From Globodera rostochiensis (Eukaryota > Nematoda > Chromadorea > Rhabditida > Heteroderidae): 64,000 bases of DNA. The notes below the pieces were generated by a model, which saw only the letters and a list, made by a program, of their open reading frames with translations, did not search any database and was not told the DNA's origin. The stretch's first letter is position 1; each line of letters opens with the position of its first letter. Location of the stretch: positions 2,307,731 through 2,371,730 of the forward strand of contig JAEVLN010000002.1 of NCBI GenBank assembly GCA_018350325.1. The letters are read 5' to 3'. Shown here one piece after another: positions 49,573 through 60,500 of this stretch. A program made the translations under genes and the position numbers.

Positions 49573-50381
49573 GCGGCACACTGGAAATTTAGCCGGTCTA
49601 GGTATACACCCACCCACTAGGGTGCGCGCAGTGTACCCGGGTCGAGCGCGTACTCGACACGCAACTACCCGACCCAACCCTGCCTCATTATATTTTAAAA
49701 AATACCCGACGCGAGTACCCGCGCGGCGCCCATTTCCGACTAACCGAAAGAGCCCAAGCCCCAAGCGCCCATTTCTTGCACCCGCCCGCCCCCCCCCACC
49801 CGACACAACCGGCCCTTCACTGAAAGGTGTAAAAAGGAAGGGCACTTTTTGTTTCACGGAAGGAAGTTTGTCGGCGGGGGGCGGGGGGCGGGGGGGGGGA
49901 CAGTTGTGGTAACAAAAAAGTGCCGCCGGCGTTGCGGAAGAATTTGGGGGGAAAAAGTGATCATCACATTTTGTTCGTTCGTTCGTCCTCCGATGGATGG
50001 ATGCTGTACTTTTTGTGAAGGTCGTCGCGTTGGTGAGAAAAAAAAGCTTCTTTAAAAAATTCTGGCCTTTATCAAGTCTGCCAACTGAGTACCACCGCCT
50101 GCGAGATATTTTGCGATTTATCTCCAAGCGTCAGCGGGGCCGAGCTGCTTGCTGTTGTTCTCCAACGACTGTTGCACAATAACGGGGTCGGACCGAACCA
50201 AAGAAGCCTTTTTCGGTCAAACCGAACCGAAAAACTCCCGGTCTACGGGCCGGCCCGGTTCGGTTCGGTTCGGTCCGGAACCGCCAACCCTACAGTGAAC
50301 GTGTTGGGCCCGTTGCCAAGAAATCCTCTCGATTTTCTCCTCGCCTCTGGCTATATATACCCTTTTCCCGGGGAAAAAGGC

Positions 50382-50453
50382 AAACAACGCCCGGGAACGA
50401 TCCGGAATCTTCCAATGTCCGGTTGGGTGCTCTCCCGACTGAGCTACGCTGCC
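50382..50453 (-). tRNA. tRNA-like sequence, probably a pseudogene
   Basis: The minus strand folds as a 72-nt cloverleaf. Acceptor GGCAGCG pairs with CGTTGTT (three G-U pairs). The D stem is GCTC/GAGC with loop AGTCGGGA (good A box). The anticodon stem is CCCAA/TTGGA (one mismatch) and the T stem TCCGG/CCGGG. The loop at the anticodon is CCGGACA (GGA in the anticodon position, C instead of the universal U33). The T loop ATCGTTC departs from TTCRANY. TTTTT, a Pol III terminator, follows 3 bases after the discriminator. The fold is convincing, but the changed U33, T54 and A58 suggest a decayed gene or a tRNA-derived SINE head. Confidence 0.5.
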
Positions 50454-51167
50454 GCCCGATAAAGCTCAGATAAATCTCGATGCTTTCTTGGCCGTTCTTG
50501 AGAGGGGGGGGAGGGAAGGGAAGAGGAGGGGAGCACAGTTACACTACTCGGCACACCGTAAGCTGGAGCATAGGGTTCCTCCCCGACCCCTCGGGGGCGG
50601 GAAAGTCGGGGGTCGGGGAGGCCGGGGTTGGCCATATCGGGGGTCGGGGTCGGGAAGGACCCCTTTTTTGGGCTCGGGGTCGGGGTTGGGGAGGAACCCT
50701 ACTGGAGCATGTACGTGGACGGCGGGCAGTACTCCGCGGGTTCTTCCACGCCGATTTTGGTAGAATATCTCTATATATATGTAGCGGGAATTTTAAAATG
50801 TGTGCCAATCGAGATTTTGAGATTCTCGAACGAAATCTCGATCCGTCCTCAAGTCCGATCTCGACTTCCATTCCGTCCCTCCGCCCTCCAAGTGTTTTCT
50901 GCTGGAATAAAGACTTTAAAAGCTTCATGTTCTGTTGGATTCCCAAATAGCAGCAGCCAGAGATCAGTCATAAATCGTATCATTATTCATTCTGCCACGC
51001 CTTTGGTCCTTTGTGAACAAGCATTGCGTTTAACAAATTTTGTTACATTTATTGTTTTTTTTTTTTATTTTATTCAATTTACATAAATTGTGAAAAAGTA
51101 AAAAAGAGCTTCAAGGCATTTAAAATAATCTTTTTCTACCAATTGGGACCACCGACGACCATATTTT

Positions 51168-51476
51168 GGAGGAGGCAACGCCAGCTTCGCATTGCGGAAA
51201 CGGGCTATTTAAAAGCTGCACAACAACTGGGCCAACTTTGCCAAATTATGTAAAATAAATAACAATACAGTAATAATTGCCCCTAAAATTTTGTTTTAAA
51301 TTAGCGTTATAATTTATTTATTTATTTTCAGAGAAAAAGGTGTTGATCGCGTGCCGGCAATTTCAATGCGCGATGATGGCGCCGGCGGCGGCGATTTGAA
51401 CGCGCCCGTCAGAAGTGGGCTAAGCAACATTGGGAATGGCTGCCTCTGCAACGGCACGGCAATTTTAATCCAACAG
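51168..51476 (+). CDS. possible ubiquitin-specific protease exons (Cys box)
   Basis: Two in-phase exons. One ends at 51249 (LRIAETGYLKAAQQLGQLCQ, donor AT|GTAAAA); the other spans 51332-51476 after TTATTTTCAG. The second reads VPAISMRDDGAGGGDLNAPV, then GLSNIGNGCLCNGTAILIQQ, ending at CAG|GTGGTT. GLxNxGNxCxxN is the USP catalytic Cys box (usual form GLxNLGNTCFMNS). The Leu and Gly at two usually conserved places are atypical. The rest of the catalytic domain (His box) is not found in the window. An open piece at 52007-52160 (FPIAAFGEYMAKFSETRQQP) might belong, but its frame is uncertain and a MITE sits at its edge. Possibly a fragment. Confidence 0.35.
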
Positions 51477-51842
51477 GTGGTTGTTTCATTACAATTACCT
51501 AATTAATTTACACGGGCGGCTCGGCTTGTTCCGATCGGCATGGAGAGGGGACTGATCGGGATTAGATGGGAGGTCAGCATAACGCGACCATCTTACGGCC
51601 GGTGTCGCGGACCCGGACGATTTGAGAACGGACGGACGAGTGAATCAAAAGATCGGACTGATCAAGCTCAGGGATTAGACGAAGCGAGGGGGGGGGAGGT
51701 CGGTCCGATCGAAATCTCGATCGGCCCCTCTCAAGTCCTATCACTCTAATTTGCAATTTGGTCAACGGAAACTGGTGAGTATGGCCCCCAAAATTGTTGA
51801 CTTTTGACCGCGGCGATTCATGTTCAAAAATATCCGTGAATT

Positions 51843-52004
51843 GTTGTCACTAGAGACCGGACTTGAGCTTCGAGCGAGATCTCGAGTCGAGATTTTTCGA
51901 GATGTCGAGACCGAGATTCTCGGATAAATCTCGGAAAATTACTTCGAGCGAGATCTCGAGCCGATCGAGACGAGATCTGGTCTCGACCGGTCTCTAGTTG
52001 TCAC
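51843..52004. mobile_element. hAT-type MITE with 8-bp target duplication
   Basis: The element 51851-51996 (146 bp) begins TAGAGACCGG and ends CCGGTCTCTA, flanked by GTTGTCAC on both sides (51843-51850, 51997-52004). The interior is filled with GAGATCTCGAG-type palindromes. The same end sequence (GTCTCGACCGGGCTCTA) is found at bases 9-25 of the window, so a relative is cut by the window edge. Another GAGAGGGG...CCCCTCTC unit lies at about 51543-51740. Confidence 0.85.
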
Positions 52005-53235
52005 CCCGGGAACCAACGCCGCCGGCGGAACGGTCCCCGTGCCATCGATCGATCGCAATGTTCGATTTCCGATCGCCGCATTTGGGGAATATATGGCCAA
52101 ATTTAGCGAAACACGACAGCAGCCATACAGCAGCAAAACGGAACGCGTAAATTGCGCCTACCTTCGACCCCCGGAGGGGTTGAAAAAGCAACTCCATTTT
52201 TAAGTTGTCTAATTAATTGGATTTTTGAGTTGTCTAATTACTATAATTGGATCAAATTCGGAGTGTGCGCAAATCAATTCAATCGCTCACTTTTGTTGTT
52301 GTTGTACTTTTGTCTCCGTCTGTCTGTGTATTATTGTGTTTATTTGTGTGTAATACGTCAGAAAAGGGGAACAAAAACTAAAAGTGAAACTTTGCGCCAG
52401 AGGGGACGAACAAATGGTTGCGAAACATTGGGACGGAAGAAAGGCACTGTACACAATATTATTGAGGGAAATTGGTGAACAAAACAGAACGGGGGGGGGG
52501 AGAGTGGGGACGATGAGAGGGAGAGAGCTTTTCCTTTTCGCCAAGTTCTAGCAGTAACTGCACAGACCGGACGGGGGGCACACAGGCGCCAACAACAGCG
52601 CGCAAGCACTTGGCATCATCAACACGTCACAATCCGGGGGAAACTCAGAGGTTGCCAACATACAAATTTTACTCGAGATTTTGTCTCGGTTGTTGTTGTC
52701 TGTCCACCCATCCGGTCTCAAGCAGGCGTCGGCTTCAGCAGCACAAGTTGTGCCTGCTGAAGGGGACGGAGGAAAATCACCGGTGCGATGAAAGGAGAGG
52801 GGACCGAACGTTGGGGCCCGGGGGGATTGAATGAACAAATTTCATTGTATTGTTGTGCATGTATGCTGTGGATGATGAACTGCCCGAGCAGGTGGGTGGG
52901 ACACAAATTTGGGAGGGGGGGGGGGGAGAATCGGTGCGCGGCGCCACTTCAAAAGGGTTGAAAAATGAACGGAAACAGCGTGAATTAGAATTATTGTTGT
53001 TGTGAGTTTATAATATTAACGATTTAAAACAATTTGATTGTGGTGTGTATACTTATTTTGTGGTTTAAAGGGAATTGAAACCGGGTGAACACAAATTGAA
53101 TATGAGTGGAGCATCATCGGTTACTGCTTGTTGTTGAGTTTTCGCGACTGTTTGTGTGTGTGCGCATGACTACGGTATGTTGTTGTTATTGTTGTACAAA
53201 GAGAATGATGAGTTTGCTGTGTGTGCGCGATCCAT
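52005..53235. other. intergenic, no gene supported
   Basis: Apart from the open piece mentioned for the USP-like exons (to about 52160) I see nothing definite. The region contains TGTTGTTG tracts, a G run near 52491, one near 52913, and the 3' flank of the downstream minus-strand phosphatase. Confidence 0.45.
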
Positions 53236-56200
53236 TCAGCGCCTTAAGGCACTTTTCTTGCCAACGTCTACCGCTGCTGCTGCTGCTGCTGTAGTTGTTA
53301 TTGTTGTGCCACCAATCGTCGTGGCCATCGTCGTCGTCGGCAGCGTGTTGTTGTTGTTATTGTTGTTGTTGCCTATCCATGCCGACGTCTGCTTCTGCTG
53401 CTGTTGTGGAGGCAGCACTTGTGTGATCGGCGACGACGGCTCCATCGGCGGCGGCAGCAGCATGTCCTCGGAAGGCGTCAAACAGCGAGGCTGCTGCGAG
53501 GGAGGCACAGTGCCGGTGGCCTGTGCAATTAAAATGGTTAAAAATTTGCTTTAACCCAATTCAAAGCGTCTAATTTTGAACTCACTTTGTAAATGTCGTC
53601 GACATGTGCCAGTTCCTCCAGCAACGGCAACAGGTCGAGCAGTTCTTGGTCGTTGGGATCGTCAAACCATGAGCGTACCGGAATCTGAGGATGATATTAT
53701 ATTCGGGGGAAAACATTCGAATTGTATGTTTACCGAATTGTCAGGATGGAAGGCATAGCTGGCGGGCGAATTGTCGATGATTATCACTCTGCGCAAGTCA
53801 CGGCCTAACCGCGAAAGGTCCTGGAGAAAAGTGCAAAATTAAAAGGAATAGTAAAAATATTTAAAAAGGAATGCAAAATAGATCCAAATTTAAGACATTC
53901 TTCTGTCTGAACGCCTTGAACTTCTTTCACAAAAATGCCCCACAAACTGCTCGACCTTGACATAATTGCCCTCGTAGAAAACGCACGACTCGCGGAAAAG
54001 CCGTGAACGAAAAACGCGCCGTTTGTCTAACAGGTCGACCACCGGGTCGGCATACTGTAGAGAACAAAAGAACATTTTAAAAAACCACAAAAATCCGCAA
54101 CAAAATTTCATCGACACCTTAGCCAAACTGGCGGTGAACAGAACGCACTCAAACAGAGCGTTAATCCGCTCCAAAAAATGGTCCGTGTGAGGCCTCTTCA
54201 GCACGTACACCTGCACACAAAAAACATTTGTTAATTATTGGCAAGTGTAAATGTTCTCAATATAATAATAATAATAATAATAATAATCACAATTCATTAT
54301 CAAAATCGACATTAATAATTTAGATTAAAACGTTTGCCTGGTGAACAACATTGTCAATCTGCAGAAGAGAAGGGAATGGGATTAATAAGGAAAATGCCAA
54401 CATAAATTAAATAATTATTAATTAATTTTACCTCCACGGGGATGATAAAGTCCGCATTTTTGACCGGCTGAACATTGTTGAAAGGTGGGGGGATTTTTTG
54501 TGTTAAACTTCATACAAATAAATAAATGTCACTTTGAAAGAGGAATGCACCAGCGTCTCGTCAAGGTCCACAATGAGGCAATTTCTGTTGGCTTCCGTGC
54601 CCGCCGTTACCCGTGGCAAAAGGAATGAAGAGGAGTTCAAAAAAGACTAAAAGTGAAAAAAAACAATTTGGTGCCATTTATAGTCGATTTTTCGCAAATC
54701 CTAATCCAAACCAGGCCTTATTTTAAGCCTTCTGAACGCACTCAACATGTTGGAAATTCGATGAAAAGCAATTGTAGCAAAATTAAACCGATTAATTTGC
54801 TCACCTGTCGCTGCTGTTTCTGCGGATCTCCAACAACAAGCGTCAAACTGTTGTTTTTGATGTTGTTGTTGTTATTGTTGTTTCCGGCACTTTGTTGTTG
54901 CTGTTGCCGTCTCTGTTCTTGCTGTTGCTGTTGTTGTTGGCGTGACGATAACCGGTGCCGAATTTCACTGCCGCCCATCTGGTGAACAAAAAAAGACGTT
55001 TTATCACAAAAAAAACTTTAAAAAATGGGAGCGGGAACACGCACATCGGTCTCCCAAAGTTTCGTCATGGTCAAAATTTAACGGAATGCTCACATTTTGA
55101 GTTAGTCATTAGGGTAGATGGCGGTCGGTTAACCGAACCGAAACCGAAACCGAAAACCGGCTTTTTTGGCCCAAAAACCGAAACCGAAAACCGGGGGTCG
55201 TAAAACCGGCCTAACCGAAAACCGGTACCCCCGGTTTTCCGGTTTCGGTTTGAAAAATGAAAAAAATGCACCCCTAATGGTGGGTTTTATATGGGAGTTT
55301 ATTGGGAAATTTAAAAATTGTACATATCAAACATTTTGCCAAAAATGATTCTTTAACTAATTCAGTTTGCTCCAACTTACTTTATTTGATTTCTACATAT
55401 AAATTGAGGGAAGTAATTTGTTGTTCATTTTCAGCATATTTTTATATTTGTTATTTTGTAGTTTTTAAATTAAGAGGTAGCGCGATGGTCGCAAAAATTT
55501 GGAAATTCTTTTCTGAAGATAAAACGGGAGCCGAAATAAAGAGAAAATGTCTAAAATGTGGCGAACTATTGATGACACCAAAGGACAGATCTACATCAAA
55601 TATGATTAACCATCTGAAGACCAAAAATCACGAGGACGCGCTCAAATGGTTTGGAAAATGCAGAAATGGTTATGCTTTATTTTTTCAACCCAAACAAATC
55701 AAATTCAGACTCCAAAGTTAACATTTGTTTGGGCTCAAAAAAACGCCGAAGCGGATTTACAAAATAAATTGGATGACCAGCTTGTCAGAATCATGATTCG
55801 ACAGAATGTTTCGGCCTATTTTTTCGATGACAAAGACTTACAGGAACTTGTCAAAACTGCTTTTCCGGGTCAAAAAGTAAGTTTTAAAAAATAGCATTTT
55901 GTACATTGCTCTAATTTCTTGGTGTGAGGAAATGGGTGGGCGGAACTCACAGATCAAATCTTATGGTTCTCTTGAAAAAATTTCAAGAAGTTGAAGGCCT
56001 ACAAACGAAAAAAATTCCAATGGTACATTTTTATGTGGCATGACCTTTAAAAATGTCCCTCTCTATTTATAGGACGTTTGCACAAGATGGAACAGTACCT
56101 TTTTGATGTTAAACACTTTTTACGAAATGAAAAATGCGTTGTTAAAAACAGATGATTATCTGAGGGAAATTTCGGATCTCCAAAGACGCCCAACAAATTT

Positions 56201-57505
56201 TTCACAAAATGAATGGAACAATTTGAAACGTTTGGCAGAAAATCTTGAGCCGCTCGGCAGAGAAGATTTTGTCATAATAGGAGAATTATGCAAAGTTCTC
56301 AAAGTTTTTCACGTGGAAACTTGCAGGGTGGGTTCCTTTTAAAATTTTTCGTATTGAAAACCTAAAATAAGGAACAGGTTCAAAATTATTGACTTACGGT
56401 ATCATCATATTTATTAAGGCTGGGCGCAAAAATGGCGGAAAATTTGATGCTTATTAAATCCAGCTTAAAGAAGACCATGCTCGCGCCAAGTGTTGAGCCA
56501 GAGGATGATGAATTAAACGAGAAAGAAGAAATTGAAGAAAATTTACTTATGCAACAGCAAATTGTTGAGCAATTTATAAAAAAATGAATCGCAAGTGTTA
56601 AAAAATTGGTCCAAAAATTGGGATTTAAAATCAAAAGGGTCCCCCCTTTGGTTTAATAAAAAACCGGTTTCGGTTTTCGGTTAACCGGGTGTCGGCCAAA
56701 AACCGAAACCGAAAACCGGGGGTAGCAAAACCGGCCAAACCGAAAACCGGTACCCCCGGTTTAAAACCGCTTTTGCTCTACCCTATTAGTCATCCATCTC
56801 CAAAATTCCAAGTTTGGCCTATGCTTCCTCCCCCCCCCCTCCGTTATGTTCCCAAAATTAAAATACCAAAATTTTGGTGGTATTTGATGCCGCGGCTCTG
56901 CTAGCCGCCGCCGACGACTGCTGCTGGAACTGCTTGCCGCCGCCGCCGCCCACCGCCACTTGAGTGATCGGCGAGGACGACGACGAACCGACAGCGGCGC
57001 CGCCTCCGCCACGTACATCCGGATAGTCCACGCCGGACGATGAGTCGTATTCTGTACACAAAAACAACAATTTTAGTAAAGTAAAAGAATCGCAAAAATT
57101 GTTCGAAATAGAAAGACGCCATGGCCATTTTTCAAAAACTGAGTAATTAATGAACAAACGGGCAGAGAGAGCCCCTCAAATCCGGTAAGTACCCCCAAGC
57201 GTCTATGGCCTCATCACCCACTTTTATTGTAGGCCTTCGGTCGAAGACAGCAGCACAATGCGTGCAAAAACTTGGGCATCGCACGAGTGCCGCCGCGACG
57301 ACCGCCTCCGCCTGCCGATTGCCTCTTCTCCAATTTGGATTTTGTTGATGCTGGTGCTGCTGTTGCCACCGCCGGCGTTTGCTGTTGTGCTGCCGCAGTA
57401 GACGTTGCTGTTTTTGCTGTAGATGCCGCCAGTTGGTGGTTGTGCCGTTGTCGCTGTTGTTGTTGTTGTTGTTGCTGCTGCTTCTGTTGCTCGTCCTGCA
57501 CCAAT
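53236..57505 (-). CDS. scpl-1: SCP-type CTD small phosphatase
   Basis: HAD-fold Ser/Thr phosphatase of the CTDSP group, acting on the RNA polymerase II C-terminal domain and related substrates. Eleven exons (minus): 57505-57222, 57051-56867, 54978-54805, 54646-54533, 54467-54432, 54358-54338, 54210-54118, 54054-53956, 53820-53734, 53684-53586, 53520-53236; about 490 residues plus an unseen 5' exon. N-terminal Gln tract, then [14 protein letters not shown], the Cys cluster that is a likely membrane anchor. The catalytic domain has [17 protein letters not shown] (DxDxT/V), [82 protein letters not shown] and [20 protein letters not shown]. The tail has Gln and Asn runs and ends SALRR at TGA 53238-53236. 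A 21-nt microexon (IDNVVHQ) is followed by a GC donor. Usual SCPs are ~260-280 residues; the extra length is low-complexity. Acceptor CACAG at 57506 shows that coding starts further upstream. Confidence 0.9.
55102..56793 (+). mobile_element. internally deleted hAT transposon
   Basis: The element 55110-56785 (1676 bp) has ends TAGGGTAGA / TCTACCCTA and a perfect 8-bp duplication TTAGTCAT (55102-55109, 56786-56793). Subterminal arrays of AACCGAAACCGAAAACCGG occur at both ends. Inside, the plus strand keeps transposase pieces. A BED zinc finger starts at 55485 ([30 protein letters not shown]). It is followed by [20 protein letters not shown] (donor GTAAGT), then [20 protein letters not shown] and [14 protein letters not shown], and a short acidic C-terminal piece. 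The catalytic DDE core and the hATC dimerisation region are missing. It lies in an intron of the phosphatase gene, opposite strand. Confidence 0.88.
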
Positions 57506-60500
57506 CTGTGACAATTTGTGAACAAATTACAACAAAAATTTGGACAAAAAAAAATGAGAAAAATCGAAGTGAGAAATAAATTGCCAAATAACATTTGGCG
57601 GCGCATGTGAAAAAAGCGGCGAATTGTAGGGGGGGGGGGAATAGGCGCGTAAAATCTCTCCCTCTCTTCAACCGCCGGAAGGGGGGGGGGAGAGAACAAA
57701 AACATTCGTTGAAAAGGGCGGAAGAAAATGCAATTATATTGCTGAGATGAAAGGGCGAAAAGGGATCAACGGTAGGGGGGGGGGCTCTCTCTCTTTCAAT
57801 AAATAACCCCCATTATATTTAATGTTTTTACGATTATTACTCAATGCACACAAAATAAATGGTAGGGGGGGGGATGGAATACACACACACACCGCTGGCG
57901 CCATGGACAAAAGAGGGGGGGGGGGGGGGGGGGGGTAAAGCGCAAAAACATTAATTAAAATCGGATTTTTGGCACGGAAAAACACGCAACCAACCACAAA
58001 ACAAAGAAAGGTGAGATGAATGTGGAAATAAATATGTACTAAGTCGTTGGCCAACACAAATCATTTCGTGTTTTTTTTTTTTGCTTTTTGCACCAATCGC
58101 AACTCTCAAAGTGAAGAGGCTTCTGCTGCTTGTTGTGTTCTTGGGGGGGGGGGGGGGGAGGGGGTCGTCGATGTTTGCATTAATGGCCCCCAAAAATGAT
58201 GATCAGTGTGTTCATTAATGATCAATCAGAGGCTCCCCCCCCCCGGTATGCTGTGATCTTTATCGAAGTCAAGGACTTTTTGAGTCAAGATAAACGCCCT
58301 CAACTACGCGTCTCCGACCAAGTGAGTGAGTGAGTGTGTGTGAACAAATCGGGGTCCGATAGAGCCCTAATTTTGAGCAATGGCTCTGCTTCTAATGGCC
58401 AGCAGAGGACGGAGGGATGTGCTGTACGCACTTGGCTCCCTTAACCTTAATCGCCACTAATCTATGATCATCCTGCAGCAGCAACAGCAGACAGCACTTG
58501 GGGAGCAGTTCAGTTGTGTTCACGAAACGATTAAAACGACTTTGTGTTTTAATTGCTGGAAGAGGAGGAGTTGGTCTTAAAACAACAACAACAAACAAAA
58601 GCAATTCATGTTAAAAGCAAGTTTTTTTTGAGTGAATGGATTCACTTTTGTCGTACGTACTAGTAAATGAAGGAAAATGGAAAGAAAAAATTACTGGTGG
58701 TAAGTGACAAAAAAAAAATTTAGAGAAAAGTTGGGCAATTCTTTTAGGGCAACTCGTCCAGTAAAAATATTTGTTATGTGCTTAAGGGTTCGCAACATAT
58801 GCGCCCCCCCCCAAAGTCTGATAGAAAATAAATGCGGCGTTCCCGCCTTCTCAAAATGTCCAAATTCGTCGTACCGTTTAATCCAAACAAAAAAAAATTT
58901 TTTTTTTTTTGTTCACATTTTCTTTTCGTCAGTGAGTGAATTGAACCAAGTGGCGGCGCAATCGCGGACGCAAAGAAGCGTGTGTAATAACCCCGCGTTG
59001 GAATTTGGGTGAGGGGGCAGCCCCGTGGCGATGGATGGGGGGGGGGCTTAATATTACACGACCCGTGAACAATAAAAAAATGTAAATGTTTGGGGGGGGC
59101 AAGACGTAAAAGCGGTGTGTGCCTGCCGGAAACGCAAGAATACTACACACATTGGTGGGGGGAAAACAACTAAAAAATGGTGGCCAACTAAGCCAAAGTG
59201 GGTTTTGAATTTGGAGCTGGAAGGGGAGGGGGGGGGGTAAAGAATTTATGCCCTGAGGGGAAGGAAAGGTTGCTCCTTAAGCCTTGCGGGGGCTTCGCAG
59301 GTGTCAAATTTCATCTCTCTCTAGATTTTCTTCTTTAAACAGCAATACTCTCCATACATATACTCACTCACTTTGATACCCAACAATACTTAACCACTCT
59401 AATCCCCCCCCCACCTCAACAACAACATCGAAATCTCTTTTAATCTGAACCGCCTCCAAAATGCCCCCCCCCCTCCTCTTTTGGTGTGCAAATTTTTGCG
59501 CAAAAGTGCGACGACACGACGACGGCGGCGGGGGCGGAAATGGGATGACAACGACGGAATAATAATAAATAAACACCAATAAATTGTGCGCGTGCATGTC
59601 CGGTCTTTGTGCTCACTCACGAGGGGTTTTTCACTTGGAGAAAGGGCAGGGGCAAACACACAACGAAAACGCATGCATCACTGCACATTCTTTAGTTTAC
59701 TTGAACTTGACAGCTCAGCAGCACAAGGCCAATAGGTTCAACATAACCCCTTGGGGGGAAACGGACTTTGCTTTTTTATGAACAAATTCGGGCTCGGGGA
59801 CAACAAAGCGGCAAAATTGAATAATGAAAGTTTACAAACAAAACCTATTAAAAATGTAAAAAAAAATTCACTGTTAAAAGGGTATTTAAATAGCATTAAA
59901 CAGGGCAAATCCGTTGCGTTTTGGCGGGCGGAGAAAAATGTTTTTTGTTTACGAGGTGGCGACAAAAATTGTCAATGTTATGTTTCATATATATTTAATA
60001 TTATATTTTCGGGCCAAATCAAAAAAATGTGGTGCCTTAGTGTGTGTGTGTGTGTTGTCTTCCTATCGCATCGTTGACGATGGAGAATAAGGGGGGGGGG
60101 CGATGGATGAATTGTGATGAATGGAAATGTGCCGGGGGGGGGAAGGGGGAGAACTCTGGTCTCTTCTCTTTCCGTCCCCCCCCCCCGTCACGCCAAAGGG
60201 GCGCATCATCAACGCCGCTGATGATGGGCAGGGAAAGGAGGGAGGGGACGGACTTTTGCCCTGGAAGGGCGCGGCAAAGTTTTTGTTCGTGCCTAAAGCG
60301 TCGTTTTGACTGAAAGACTCTACTGACTGAATGACTGTGTGTGCTGGCTGGCCTGCTCCCAGTGGCCGAGATTTTTCGAATTGGCCACTGAAAGGACGCC
60401 GCCGCTGCCGCTTCTTCTTCTTCGCTTGGCCAAGGGCAAGCAAAAGGAAAAGGGGGGGGGGGGAGGATGAGGGAGAGGCAAAAAGTCAGCGCAAAAAGCG

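Larger units (their letters stand above)
43129..51167. other. gene-poor low-complexity stretch
   Basis: I see no protein gene in these 8 kb. The sequence is dominated by G and C runs of 8-20 bases, CCCC/GGGG mini-palindromes (for example near 43290, 43395, 44625, 46021, 46101, 47731), and a CTGCACACTCTCTGCACCCG repeat (44385-44450). There are also TG, GAAC and ATTC microsatellites and a purine-rich GAGGAGG tract (45700-45770). Long open frames on both strands are Pro/Gly/Arg-rich and reflect composition. It may contain 5' regulatory DNA of the DM-domain gene. Confidence 0.55.

Noticed and set aside
49147..50127. 326-codon minus-strand Gly/Ala/Arg-rich frame
   Set aside because: It is the C-run minisatellite read in reverse; run lengths vary so the frame is accidental.
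55110..55278. Separate MITE from TTAGGG to CCCCTAA at the left end of the hAT element
   Set aside because: The two ends match poorly and no target duplication is found; the larger unit has perfect 8-bp repeats.
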